This document shows, in pieces, positions 24,066-32,991 of a stretch of 46,332 nt of DNA; positions within the stretch are counted from its first letter, which is position 1; each line of letters starts with the position of its first letter. The notes beneath the pieces are model-generated. The model saw only the letters and a list, made by a program, of their open reading frames with translations. It searched no databases and was not told the DNA's origin. Made by a program: the position numbers and the translations under genes. This DNA is from Paraburkholderia podalyriae (lineage in GTDB: Bacteria; Pseudomonadota; Gammaproteobacteria; Burkholderiales; Burkholderiaceae), in NCBI RefSeq assembly GCF_014397785.1, contig NZ_VZQQ01000050.1, forward strand, positions 1 through 46,332, given 5' to 3'.

Positions 24066-24297
24066 CCACTTTGTATAAGTAATGCTGTTGATGGATCTGA
24101 ACCCGAGGTGCCGTTCCTGTGCAGCGAGGCACCGCGCAGGTCGGTAAACCGCACTGCTTTGACGCGGTGAGGATCCGCGGAAGTCACCCGTTTGATGCCG
24201 TCGGTTCGCCCAAAGTGTTTCCCAGTATGAATCTTATGTTCCCATTGGTAATCATGGCATGGAGGTTGCATAAGAAGTAGCGGCGAATGAAGGCGCA

Positions 24298-24900
24298 TCA
24301 GTCCCGGTCACCTTCGCCGTACACGAAGATGGACAGGAACTGGATCGGCATTTCGATCAGCCGCTCGGGACCGTGGGGCACGTCGGCCTGGAAGGTGAGG
24401 GTGTCGCCGGGATGCAGGATGTAGGTTTGCTGGCCGTGCCGGTACTCGATGACACCCTTGAGCATGTGGATGAACTCGGTGCCCTGGTGTTCGAAGACGG
24501 GGAAGGTTTCCGATTCGTCGTCCATCGTGATCAGGAACGGCTCGAACAGTTTTTTGGGGCCTTGGTCGTAGGCAAGCAGGTGATAGGTGTGGCCGCGTTT
24601 GGTGCCTTTACGGACCACCTCCATGCCTTCGCCCTTCTTCACGAGTTGGGCGCCGCCTTCGGGAACGTCGAAGCGGCGGAACAGGGTGGACATCGACACA
24701 CCGAGCGCATTGGCGATCCGGTTGAGCACGTCGAGCCCGGTGGAAGTCTGGGCGTTCTCGATCTTCGAGAGCATGCCGCGGCTGATCCCGGCCTGCTCCG
24801 ACACCTGAGCGATCGTCAGCCCGTGGCGCTGGCGAAGTTCGCGGATCGTCGCGCCCAGATAGCGTTCGAGCGAGTTTTTGCTGTCTTCGCCGTTTTGCAT
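24298..24900 (-). CDS. XRE-family regulator with C-terminal cupin (PuuR-like)
   Basis: A 200-residue regulator. The XRE HTH occupies about residues 14-70 (IRELRQRHGLTIAQVSEQAG, ISRGMLSKIENAQTSTGLDV, IANALGVSMSTLF). A cupin_2 sensor domain covers about 125-190 (FEHQGTEFIHMLKGVIEYRH, HPGDTLTFQADVPHGPERLI). The family includes PuuR, which controls gamma-glutamyl-amine catabolism. It is divergent from the glnT/gmaS-like gene. The ATG at 24900 gives the family-typical N-terminus. It probably represses itself and the 25-33 kb operon until an amine or gamma-glutamyl-amine binds. Confidence 0.9.
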   Translation of the reverse strand: MQNGEDSKNSLERYLGATIRELRQRHGLTIAQVSEQAGISRGMLSKIENAQTSTGLDVLNRIANALGVSMSTLFRRFDVPEGGAQLVKKGEGMEVVRKGTKRGHTYHLLAYDQGPKKLFEPFLITMDDESETFPVFEHQGTEFIHMLKGVIEYRHGQQTYILHPGDTLTFQADVPHGPERLIEMPIQFLSIFVYGEGDRD

Positions 24901-24976
24901 GGTTGAACCTCGTTGAAAGGCAGGAGGGTAGCAGATAAGAAGGGCCGTATTGCGCCCAGAAAGTTTCTCAATGGGA

Positions 24977-24995
24977 ACTATTGTTGCACAGTAGT
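24977..24995. promoter_or_regulatory. Predicted operator between XRE regulator and glnT
   Basis: ACTATTGTTGCACAGTAGT is an imperfect palindrome: 14 of its 19 positions equal its own reverse complement. It lies in the divergent intergenic region 77 bp from the regulator start and 95 bp before glnT. The location suits shared control of both promoters by the XRE-cupin protein. Confidence 0.5.
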
Positions 24996-25090
24996 AAATT
25001 TGTATTGATGCTGCGAACAGGCTCGCAGTGGGGTCGTGCAATGGGGCATGACTCGCCAATCAGCCAGCGATGGTGATGCAAGGAGTGACG

Positions 25091-26479
25091 ATGAACCTGA
25101 ACGATGCGAGCAAGCTGCCGGTCAACGAGTTGGGTAGCGTGCCCCGCTTTGGCTCGGCTGAAGAGGCGCAGGACTACCTCACGCAACGCGGCGTGAAATA
25201 CGTGCTGGCGCAATTCGTGGATATTCACGGGGTCGCGAAGGCCAAGTCGGTCCCGGTCGCGCATCTGAAGGGCGTACTGAAGGCCGGCGCCGGCTTTGCG
25301 GGCTTCGCGATCTGGGGCGTGGGGATCGAGCCGAACGGTCCGGACTACATGGCGGTGGGCGATCTGTCGACGCTCACGCCGGTGCCCTGGCAGGACGGTC
25401 TCGCGCGAATCGTCTGCGACGGCCACGTCGATGGGCAGCCGTGGGCATACGACTCGCGCGTCACGCTGAAGAAGCAGGTCGCGCGCATGACGCAACGCGG
25501 CTGGACGCTTTTCACCGGACTGGAGCCGGAGTTCTCGCTGCTCAAGCGCTCGGTGACGGGCGCGATCGAACCGTGCGACCCGAGCGATACGCTCGCCAAG
25601 CCGTGCTACGACTACAAGGGACTGTCGCGCACGCGCGTCTTCCTGGAAAGGCTCACCGAATCGATGCGCTCGGTCGGCATCGACGTCTATCAGATCGATC
25701 ACGAAGATGCGAACGGCCAGTTCGAAATCAACTACACGTATACCGATTGCCTGACCTCGTGCGATCACTACGTGTTCTTCAAGATGGCTGCATCCGAGAT
25801 CGCGAACGAGTTGGGCATGATCTGCTCGTTCATGCCCAAACCCTTCGCGAACCGTCCGGGCAACGGCATGCACATGCATATGTCGATCGGCGACGGCGAA
25901 CGCAATCTGTTCTCGGACAAAAGCGACAAGCTCGGCATGGGGCTATCCACGCTCGGCTATCAGTTCACTGCGGGACTGCTCGCGCATGCGCCGGCACTCG
26001 CCGCGCTATGCAATCCGACCGTCAACTCGTACAAGCGTCTCGTGGTGGGCCGCTCGCTGACGGGCGCGACGTGGGCGCCGGCCTATATCAGCTATGGCGA
26101 CAACAACCGCTCGACGATGGTGCGCATGCCAGGCGAGCGCATCGAACTGCGTCTGCCCGACGGCGCATGCAATCCGTATCTCGCGACGGCCGCCGTGATC
26201 GCGGCGGGTCTCGACGGCGTCGAACGTGAATTGTCGCCGGGTGCACCGGCCAATGAAAACCTCTACGACTGGTCGCCCGCGAAGTTGCGCGAGCACCAGA
26301 TCGGCATCCTGCCGCAGAACCTCGAACAGGCGCTCGACGCACTCGAAAGTGATCGGCTGATCTGCGATGCGCTCGGCCCCGTCGCCGACGAATTCATCAA
26401 GCTCAAACGAATGGAATGGCTCGAGTACATGCGCCATGTTTCGGACTGGGAAATGAAAAGTTATCTGGAATTCTTCTAA
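25091..26479 (+). CDS. glnT: Type III glutamine synthetase / gamma-glutamylmethylamide synthetase (GlnT/GmaS)
   Basis: A 462-residue glutamine-synthetase-family ligase. The beta-Grasp part holds FVDIHGVAKAKSVP and the catalytic part FTGLEPEFSLL, QIDHEDANGQFEINY, PFANRPGNGMHMHMSIGDG, NPTVNSYKRLV and YGDNNRSTMVRMPG, then IELRLPDGACNPYLA. The ATG at 25091 has AAGGAG five bases upstream. Members of this group include GlnT and the gamma-glutamylmethylamide synthetase GmaS, which joins methylamine to glutamate using ATP. The following glxBCD genes are the partners seen in the N-methylglutamate pathway, so GmaS activity is favoured. Ethanolamine-type amines are alternatives. Confidence 0.9.
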   Translation: MNLNDASKLPVNELGSVPRFGSAEEAQDYLTQRGVKYVLAQFVDIHGVAKAKSVPVAHLKGVLKAGAGFAGFAIWGVGIEPNGPDYMAVGDLSTLTPVPWQDGLARIVCDGHVDGQPWAYDSRVTLKKQVARMTQRGWTLFTGLEPEFSLLKRSVTGAIEPCDPSDTLAKPCYDYKGLSRTRVFLERLTESMRSVGIDVYQIDHEDANGQFEINYTYTDCLTSCDHYVFFKMAASEIANELGMICSFMPKPFANRPGNGMHMHMSIGDGERNLFSDKSDKLGMGLSTLGYQFTAGLLAHAPALAALCNPTVNSYKRLVVGRSLTGATWAPAYISYGDNNRSTMVRMPGERIELRLPDGACNPYLATAAVIAAGLDGVERELSPGAPANENLYDWSPAKLREHQIGILPQNLEQALDALESDRLICDALGPVADEFIKLKRMEWLEYMRHVSDWEMKSYLEFF

Positions 26480-26491
26480 GGGGGTACGACT

Positions 26492-27400
26492 ATGTGTGGA
26501 ATTGTAGGCTTGCTGGTCAAGACGCCGGCACTGCGCGCGCAACTCGGTCAATTGATGGTGCCGATGCTGATCGGTATGACCGAGCGCGGCCCGGACTCGG
26601 CCGGACTCGCCGTGTTCGGCGGTGCGGTCGGCGAAAGCCAGCGCAAGCTGAGCCTGTATGCGGGCTTTACGGAAGCCGGCGACGGCTTCGACTGGAACGC
26701 GCTGCTCGATGCGCTGAACGGCGCGATCGACGTGAATGCGCGGGTGGAGACGAAGGGCAATCACGCGGTGCTGACCGTGAACGGCAATGTTGACGCTGTG
26801 AAGGCATGGCTCACCGAGCGTTTTCCGAAGCTGTTCCTGCTGTCCACCGGACGCTCGATCGATCTGTACAAGGACATCGGCTCGCCTGCCGAGGTTGCGC
26901 AGCGTTACGACTTCTCGAAGCTGACCGGCTCGCATCTCGTCGGCCATACGCGGATGGCGACCGAGTCAGCGGTCACGCCCGATCGTGCGCACCCGTTCAC
27001 GGCCGGCGAAGACTTTTGCCTCGTGCATAACGGCTCGCTGTCGAATGCGCATGGCGTGCGCCGCAAGCTGGAGCCGCAAGGTATCCGCTTCGAGACGGAC
27101 AACGATACCGAAGCCGCGTGCCGCTTCCTCGAATGGCGGCTGCGCGAAGGCGATGAACTGCCGGTCGCGTTGCAGAAGGGCTTCGAAGAGCTCGACGGCT
27201 TCTACACGTTCCTGATGGGCACCTCGACCGAACTCGCGCTGATTCGCGATCCGTTCGCGTGCAAACCCGCAGTGGTCGCAGAAAACGACGACTACGTGGC
27301 GATCGCTTCCGAGTTCCGCTCGCTCGCGCATTTGCCGGACATCAAAAACGCCAGGGTATTCGAACCCGCACCCGAGGAGATGTATGTATGGAAAGCATGA
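26492..27400 (+). CDS. glxB: Class II glutamine amidotransferase (GlxB / MgsA-like)
   Basis: A 302-residue Ntn-type glutaminase domain protein. The nucleophile is Cys2 (MCGIVGLL), and further motifs are MTERGPDSAGLAVFG, HLVGHTRMATESAV, VHNGSLSN and DTEAACRFLEWRL. It corresponds to the N-terminal glutaminase domain of glutamate synthase. In the N-methylglutamate synthase complex it works on the gamma-glutamyl donor and channels the amine to the FMN subunit. It follows glnT by 12 bp and overlaps glxC by 13 bp. Confidence 0.92.
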   Translation: MCGIVGLLVKTPALRAQLGQLMVPMLIGMTERGPDSAGLAVFGGAVGESQRKLSLYAGFTEAGDGFDWNALLDALNGAIDVNARVETKGNHAVLTVNGNVDAVKAWLTERFPKLFLLSTGRSIDLYKDIGSPAEVAQRYDFSKLTGSHLVGHTRMATESAVTPDRAHPFTAGEDFCLVHNGSLSNAHGVRRKLEPQGIRFETDNDTEAACRFLEWRLREGDELPVALQKGFEELDGFYTFLMGTSTELALIRDPFACKPAVVAENDDYVAIASEFRSLAHLPDIKNARVFEPAPEEMYVWKA

Positions 27401-28077
27401 AGTTCGACCTTGAGGGGTCGTCGGTCCGCGAACTGAACCAGTACCTGCATGGCGCGAAAGAAGCGCTCGAAGGCGTGAAGGTCGACATCGCGTCGCCGAA
27501 CGGGGCGCACAACATCGCCGTGGGCATCAACGCGCACGCGACGGTCACGGTGCAAGGACACGCCGGTTATTACGTGGGCGGCATGAACCAGCTCGCGACG
27601 ATCGTCGTCGAGGGCAGCGCGGGCACCGGCGTCGCGGAAAACATGATGAGCGGCAAGGTCCACGTGAAGGGATTTGCATCCAACGGCGCGGGGGCGTCCG
27701 CACATGGTGGCCTGCTCGTGATCGACGGCGATGCGGGCTTGCGCTGCGGGATTTCGCTCAAGGGCGGCGACATCGTGGTCGGCGGCTCGGTGGGCAGTTT
27801 CTCGGCCTTCATGGCTCAGGCGGGGCGCATGGTGATCTGCGGCGATGCGGGCGATGCCTTGGGCGACTCATTGTACGAAGCCGTGCTGTACGTGCGTGGC
27901 GAGGTGAAGTCGCTCGGCGCGGATGCGCAGATCGAACCGATGACACAAGCCGATCTCGACGCCGTACGCGCATTGCTCACCGCCGCCGGCATGGATCACG
28001 ACCCCGCGTCATTCAGACGGATCGCCTCCGCTCGCACGCTCTATCACTGGAACGCCGACGCGAACCAGGAATATTGA
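27388..28077 (+). CDS. glxC: Glutamate synthase GXGXG-domain protein (GlxC / MgsB-like)
   Basis: A 229-residue protein corresponding to the C-terminal beta-helix (domain 3, GXGXG repeats) of glutamate synthase. Repeated glycine motifs appear as VEGSAGTGVAENMMSG, KGFASNGAGASAHGG, LKGGDIVVGGSVGSFSAFMA and ICGDAGDALGDS. The start at 27388 has GAGGAG eight bases upstream and overlaps the preceding gene by 13 nt. It is a structural subunit that supports assembly of the N-methylglutamate or glutamate synthase-like complex. Confidence 0.92.
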   Translation: MESMKFDLEGSSVRELNQYLHGAKEALEGVKVDIASPNGAHNIAVGINAHATVTVQGHAGYYVGGMNQLATIVVEGSAGTGVAENMMSGKVHVKGFASNGAGASAHGGLLVIDGDAGLRCGISLKGGDIVVGGSVGSFSAFMAQAGRMVICGDAGDALGDSLYEAVLYVRGEVKSLGADAQIEPMTQADLDAVRALLTAAGMDHDPASFRRIASARTLYHWNADANQEY

Positions 28078-28102
28078 ACACACGCTCTCGAAGAAGGTTC
28101 CC

Positions 28103-29464
28103 ATGGAAGCCAAACCCGTTCACTTCGCCCGCTTGCAGCAGGAAGAGTCGCAAGGCTACGACCGCAAGACGATCGACTATATCCACGCCGCCGCGCAGCG
28201 CGGCCTCTATGAAATTCGTGGTCTGGGAGCGAAACGCCGCGTGCCGCATTTCGACGATCTGCTGTTTCTCGGCGCGTCGCTCTCGCGCTATCCGCTCGAA
28301 GGGTATCGCGAGAAATGCACGACGCAAACGGTGCTCGGCACGCGCTTCGCGAAGAAGCCGGTCGTGCTCGATATTCCGATCACGATTGCGGGCATGAGCT
28401 TCGGCGCGCTGTCGGCGAACGTGAAAGAAGCCCTCGGCCAGGCGGCTACCGCGATGGGCACATCCACCACGACCGGCGACGGGGGCATGACGCAGGAAGA
28501 GCGCCGCTCGTCAAAGACGCTGGTATATCAGTGCCTGCCGTCGCGTTACGGCTGGAATCCCGACGACGTGCGCCGTGCCGATGCGATCGAAGTCGTGATC
28601 GGGCAGGGTGCGAAACCGGGCGGCGGCGGCATGCTGCTCGGGCAGAAGGTGAACCCGCGCGTGGCCTCGATGCGCACCCTGCCCGCGGGCGTCGACCAGC
28701 GTTCGGCGAGCCGTCATCCGGACTGGACCGGTCCCGACGATCTGGCGATCAAGATTCAGGAATTGCGCGAAATCACCGATTGGGAAAAACCGATCTACGT
28801 GAAAGTCGGCGCGACGCGTACGTTCAACGACGTCAAGCTGGCCGTGCACGCCGGGGCGGACGTGGTGGTGATCGACGGCATGCAGGGCGGCACCGCCGCC
28901 ACCCAGACATGTTTTATCGAGAACGTGGGTATTCCGACCCTGGCCGCAGTTCGTCAGGCCGTGGATGCGCTCGAAGACCTGAACATGAAGGGCACGGTGC
29001 AGTTGATCGTGTCGGGCGGCATTCGCTCCGGCGCGGACGTGGCGAAGGCGCTCGCCATGGGCGCCGACGCGGTCGCGATCGGGCAGGGCATGTTGATGGC
29101 GCTCGGCTGCAATAGCGATACGTACTTTCAGAACGGCGCGCTGCATCCGGCGACGGCGGACTATGCCGCGCTCGGCACGTCGCCGGGGTTCTGTCATCAC
29201 TGCCACACCGGCAAATGCCCGGTCGGCGTGACGACGCAGGACGCCATGCTCGAACAGCGCGTGCAGGCGGAAGAAGGATCGCGCCGCGTGCGCAACTACC
29301 TGAAGACGCTGAACATGGAGTTGACGACGATCGCGCGGGCCTGCGGCAAGCAGAACGTGCATCACCTGGAGCCCGAAGATCTCGTTGCCCTGACTGTGGA
29401 AGCTGCGGCGATGGCGCGCATTCCGCTCGCGGGTACTTCGTGGATTCCCGGATGGACCACATGA
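28103..29464 (+). CDS. glxD: FMN-binding glutamate synthase family protein (GlxD / MgsC-like)
   Basis: A 453-residue FMN/iron-sulfur synthase subunit. The TIM-barrel motifs are ITIAGMSFGALSANVKEALG, TTGDGGMTQEERRSS, GQGAKPGGGGMLLGQKV, KVGATRTFNDVKLAVHAGAD, DGMQGGTAATQTCF and VSGGIRSGADVAKALAMGAD. The cluster-binding cysteines are C364, C367 and C372 in FCHHCHTGKCPVG. This is the catalytic subunit that, with GlxB and GlxC, would form N-methylglutamate (or glutamate) from 2-oxoglutarate. It lies 25 bp after glxC and 80 bp before the permease gene. Confidence 0.93.
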   Translation: MEAKPVHFARLQQEESQGYDRKTIDYIHAAAQRGLYEIRGLGAKRRVPHFDDLLFLGASLSRYPLEGYREKCTTQTVLGTRFAKKPVVLDIPITIAGMSFGALSANVKEALGQAATAMGTSTTTGDGGMTQEERRSSKTLVYQCLPSRYGWNPDDVRRADAIEVVIGQGAKPGGGGMLLGQKVNPRVASMRTLPAGVDQRSASRHPDWTGPDDLAIKIQELREITDWEKPIYVKVGATRTFNDVKLAVHAGADVVVIDGMQGGTAATQTCFIENVGIPTLAAVRQAVDALEDLNMKGTVQLIVSGGIRSGADVAKALAMGADAVAIGQGMLMALGCNSDTYFQNGALHPATADYAALGTSPGFCHHCHTGKCPVGVTTQDAMLEQRVQAEEGSRRVRNYLKTLNMELTTIARACGKQNVHHLEPEDLVALTVEAAAMARIPLAGTSWIPGWTT

Positions 29465-29544
29465 ATTGAGTTGTTTTGCGTTTTTTGACTGTGGAAGAGT
29501 TGAGTGCATTCAACCTTGATTCACCAATCCATCAGGAGCCCAAT

Positions 29545-30981
29545 ATGAGCACTCCGCAAAGCACCACACAAGCAGCGCCGGCATCATCGGGTGGCCTGCG
29601 TGCCGGTACCTTAGGTTTTCCCGAGGTCATTGGCCAATCCATCGCGAACCTTTCACCAACTTTCACGCCGTCGATCAACGTAACCGCGATCGCGGCGCTG
29701 GCCGGTGCGGGGACCTGGTTGATTTATGGTCTTTCGACACTCGGGCTGTTGCTGGTGAGTATGAGCATCATCGCGCTCTCGAGCCGGATCGCGTCGGCGG
29801 GTTCGTTCTTTATCTATATCTCGCGCGCGCTTGGGCCGATGGCGGGTGGCATTGCGGGCTGGGGTCTGATTGCGGCTTACGTGGGCACGGCGATGGGGGT
29901 TGGCGCCGCGGGCGTCGTGTTCGTGCAGAACGCTTTTACTGCCTGGGGTATCAATGTCCCCTCGTGGGCGGTCTACACGGTCTTTGTCGGCCTCGCCTGG
30001 TTCTTCTCGGCACGTGACGTGAAGCTCTCCTCGCGCCTGTCGCTGGCAATCGAAGCCGCTTCGGTGGTGATCGTGGGCGGTGTGCTGATCTATGTGCTCG
30101 CACTGCATCCGGACCATATCGTCGACCATACGCAATTGGGGCTGCAGGGCGTGAGCGGCAAGGGCATGGCACAGGGCATGGTGCTCGGCATCTTCTCGTA
30201 CGTGGGTTTCGAGAGCGCGGCCTCGCTCGGCCAGGAAACCAGGAACCCGCTGCGCGTCATTCCGCGTGCGGTGGTCTGGTGCGTGATCCTGTCGGGCCTG
30301 TTCTTTATGTTTGTGGCCTATTCGATGACGATCGCCTACCACGACGACGCAGCCAAGCTCGGCGGCGATTCGGCCGTGCTCAGCACTTTGCTCACGAGCG
30401 TCGGCGCTTCGCCGCTCGGTCCGGTGTTTTATCTGATTGCCTCGGTCAGCGCGTTCTCGTGCGTGCTTGCGTGCATCAACTCGTCCAGCCGCCTGCTGTA
30501 TTCGATGGGCCGCTATCAGTTCGTGCACCGCTCGATGGGCATGGTGCATCGCACGCACCAGACACCGTACCTGGCCGTTGCGTTTTCCTCCATCGTGACC
30601 TTCGTGGTGTGTATCGCGATGCTCGGCACGGGTCCGCTCAACACCTTCGGCTATACCAGTACGTTTGCGACCTTTGGCTTCCTGGTCGTGTATTTCCTGG
30701 TCGCCGTCGCGGCGCCGGTTTACCTGAAGAAGCAGGGCGAGCTCAAGACGAGTAACGTGGTGTGGGGCGTGCTCGGTGCACTGGCGATGGTCGGCGCGGT
30801 GATCGGCAGCGTGTATCCGGTGCCCGACTATCCGTATAACATCCTGCCGTATCTGTTCGTTGCGTATATGCTGGTTGGCGCAGTCTGGTTGCTGATGCTC
30901 AAGAAGCGCTCGCCGCAGGTGCTCGAAAAGATCGAGCACGATCTGGAAACCAGCGACGTGATGACCCACGGCAAAAAGTAA
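29545..30981 (+). CDS. APC-superfamily amine/amino acid permease
   Basis: A 478-residue, about 12-helix secondary transporter. The N-terminal signature GTLGFPEVIGQSIANLSPTF is typical of the APC superfamily. Later helices include GLFFMFVAYSMTIAYH and FSSIVTFVVCIAMLGTGPLN, and FSYVGFESAASLGQETRNPL carries the conserved GFE. The ATG at 29545 has CAGGAG six bases upstream. As part of the glnT-glx operon it could import methylamine, another amine or an amino acid such as glutamate or N-methylglutamate. The stop is directly followed by the ATG of the kinase/phosphatase gene. Confidence 0.92.
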   Translation: MSTPQSTTQAAPASSGGLRAGTLGFPEVIGQSIANLSPTFTPSINVTAIAALAGAGTWLIYGLSTLGLLLVSMSIIALSSRIASAGSFFIYISRALGPMAGGIAGWGLIAAYVGTAMGVGAAGVVFVQNAFTAWGINVPSWAVYTVFVGLAWFFSARDVKLSSRLSLAIEAASVVIVGGVLIYVLALHPDHIVDHTQLGLQGVSGKGMAQGMVLGIFSYVGFESAASLGQETRNPLRVIPRAVVWCVILSGLFFMFVAYSMTIAYHDDAAKLGGDSAVLSTLLTSVGASPLGPVFYLIASVSAFSCVLACINSSSRLLYSMGRYQFVHRSMGMVHRTHQTPYLAVAFSSIVTFVVCIAMLGTGPLNTFGYTSTFATFGFLVVYFLVAVAAPVYLKKQGELKTSNVVWGVLGALAMVGAVIGSVYPVPDYPYNILPYLFVAYMLVGAVWLLMLKKRSPQVLEKIEHDLETSDVMTHGKK

Positions 30982-32799
30982 ATGAGTGAACCCTTCTTTC
31001 CGGATAGTTTGCCCGCACCCAATACGGGGCGAATGCCGGACGATCCCGAGGGAAGGCTCGTTAGCGGTCGCGGAATGGGCGGCCAGGAAATCGATCTGCA
31101 GTTGAGGCCGGAGCGCGGCGAGTGCGCCGCGCTCGCGATTGGTTGTGTTTCTTTCCCTGCCCGTGCCCGCGGGCAGGATCACATCAACGAAGACTACGTC
31201 GGTGTGATGCTCGGCGATCTGGCGGAGCGCGCCGCGCGTGGCAGCGTGATCGCTCTTGCCGATGGCGTGAGCGGCAGCAAGGGCGGGCGGGTCGCGGCCG
31301 AACTCTCGGTGCGGGCCTTTATCGAAGCCTATTACGGGCTCCCCGACACCTTGCAGCCTGGCGTGGCCGCTGCTCGTTCGCTCGAGGCAATCCACGGCTG
31401 GCTGCATCAGATCGGCCGCGTCGACCCTGCACTGAAGCAGATGGCCGCGTCCTTTGCGGCGCTGATCGTGCGGCGCGCTACCGCGTATCTGGTAGCGGCC
31501 GGCGATGTGCGGCTCTATCTGCTGCGCGATGGCCAATTGACCCAGCTCGGTGACGACGACGTGGTGCCGGTCGCCTTCGGTTCTTATGTGGCTCACGCGG
31601 TCGGCATGCATCCGACGCTGGTGACTCGCATCGAAACTCTTGAACTGCGCGAGGGCGACCGCCTGCTGATGTGCTCCGACGGACTCTATCGCCGCGTGCC
31701 GATGCGCGAACTGCAGACGGTGCTGGCGACGCGCGGCGGTGCGCTCGAAACGGCACGCCGGCTCGGCGCGCTGGCAGTGGCGCGCGGCTCACAAGACGAC
31801 GTGACGAGCGCGGTGCTCGACGTGGGCGGCCTGCCTTTGCTCGATATCGGTTACCTTGAGCGGGTGGTCGGCACCTTGCCGATTCCGGCGGTGCCCGACG
31901 CCGGCGAAGTGATCGACGGATATCTGCTCAAGAGCGTGTTGAGCGATGGCTTCTATTCGCGGATTTTCGGCGGCTACGATCTGGCCGATCCGACCACGCC
32001 GCTGGCGCTCAAGTTTCCGAAGCCGCGTGTCGAGCAGGACGAGAACGTGCGCCAGTCGATCGTGCGCGAGCGCTGGCTGGCAGGCAAGATCGGCGAAGAC
32101 GGCGTGCTTGCGCCGATGCCGGTCGATGCCGAGCGGCAAACCAGGCTCTATGTAGTGATGCCGCTCGGCGCAGGCGTCACGCTCGAAAAACTGCTGGCAG
32201 CGCCGCAACCCATGGCACTGCCACGTGCGCTCAAGATCGCGCAACAGCTAGGCCGTTCGATCGACGTGCTGAATCGCCGCAATATCTTCCATCGCGATAT
32301 CAAACCTGAGAACGTGCTGGTGATGCGGGGCGACAGCACGCGCCTGCTCGATCTCGGTTTCGGTTATATGCCGGGCATGCAATTGCCGGGCCCCGACGCC
32401 GCACCGGGCTCGCCCGCTTATATGGCGCCCGAGTTGATGAGGGGCGCACAAGGCGATGCGCGCTCCGAGGTGTTCGCGTACGGCGTGACCCTGTACCGGC
32501 TGTTCAGCGGCGGCAAGCTGCCCTACGGCTTCAATGGCCGCATGCCGCTCTATCAATACCGGCCCGACGCGCCGCAATGGCTCGACCTGGTGCTGGAGAA
32601 AGCGATGCAGCCCGATCCGGCGCGCAGGTATCAGGACGTGCTCGAAGTCTGCGCCGATCTCGAACGTTTTTCGAGCGGTCGGGATGCGATGGCGCCGGTT
32701 CGACGCAAGCCCTTGCTCGAGAGCGATCCGGTGCTGTTCTGGCAGGTCGTGGTAGTGGTGTTGCTGGCGCTGCTGTTGTGGTCCTTGATGCGGCATTGA
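30982..32799 (+). CDS. Bifunctional PP2C phosphatase / serine-threonine kinase with C-terminal membrane anchor
   Basis: A 605-residue signalling fusion. Residues ~50-275 are a PP2C phosphatase (DHINEDYVGVM, SVIALADGVSGSKGG, AAGDVRLYLLRDGQLTQLGD, LLMCSDGL, GSQDDVTSAVL). Residues ~310-560 are a Hanks-type kinase: the ATP-lysine is probably K344 in PLALKFPKP, the catalytic loop FHRDIKPENVLV has D439, the metal-binding motif is DLG (457-459, not DFG), and the activation segment ends GSPAYMAPELM. A single helix (about 584-603) anchors it in the inner membrane with the domains cytoplasmic. The start codon follows the permease stop without a gap, so the permease may be its target. The glycine-rich loop is weakly conserved. 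Confidence 0.93.
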   Translation: MSEPFFPDSLPAPNTGRMPDDPEGRLVSGRGMGGQEIDLQLRPERGECAALAIGCVSFPARARGQDHINEDYVGVMLGDLAERAARGSVIALADGVSGSKGGRVAAELSVRAFIEAYYGLPDTLQPGVAAARSLEAIHGWLHQIGRVDPALKQMAASFAALIVRRATAYLVAAGDVRLYLLRDGQLTQLGDDDVVPVAFGSYVAHAVGMHPTLVTRIETLELREGDRLLMCSDGLYRRVPMRELQTVLATRGGALETARRLGALAVARGSQDDVTSAVLDVGGLPLLDIGYLERVVGTLPIPAVPDAGEVIDGYLLKSVLSDGFYSRIFGGYDLADPTTPLALKFPKPRVEQDENVRQSIVRERWLAGKIGEDGVLAPMPVDAERQTRLYVVMPLGAGVTLEKLLAAPQPMALPRALKIAQQLGRSIDVLNRRNIFHRDIKPENVLVMRGDSTRLLDLGFGYMPGMQLPGPDAAPGSPAYMAPELMRGAQGDARSEVFAYGVTLYRLFSGGKLPYGFNGRMPLYQYRPDAPQWLDLVLEKAMQPDPARRYQDVLEVCADLERFSSGRDAMAPVRRKPLLESDPVLFWQVVVVVLLALLLWSLMRH

Positions 32800-32991
32800 G
32801 CGGCGTTGGTGGTACGGCGCAGCCGCGCTACTCGGCACAAGCCACGCGCTATGGACACGCCGAGGCCCGTGCTGCTGCTGTTCAAGCTGGGATTCGTTGC
32901 CCGTGCCGTTCGTGAGATAGTAACGAGAGGGCAGGTCGAACGGGCAATGAACATTGCGTAAGCACGAGAACCAAGAGGTCAGAATGACCGG

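Noticed and set aside
24066..24297. - strand frame 24008-24298 as a small gene
   Set aside because: It overlaps the 3' end of the deformylase gene, has no recognised motif and no ribosome site; the stretch is treated as intergenic.
29653..31611. 652-codon open frame on the - strand opposite the permease and kinase genes
   Set aside because: Antisense shadow: it spans two well-supported + strand genes and has biased His/Arg/Gln composition with no motif.
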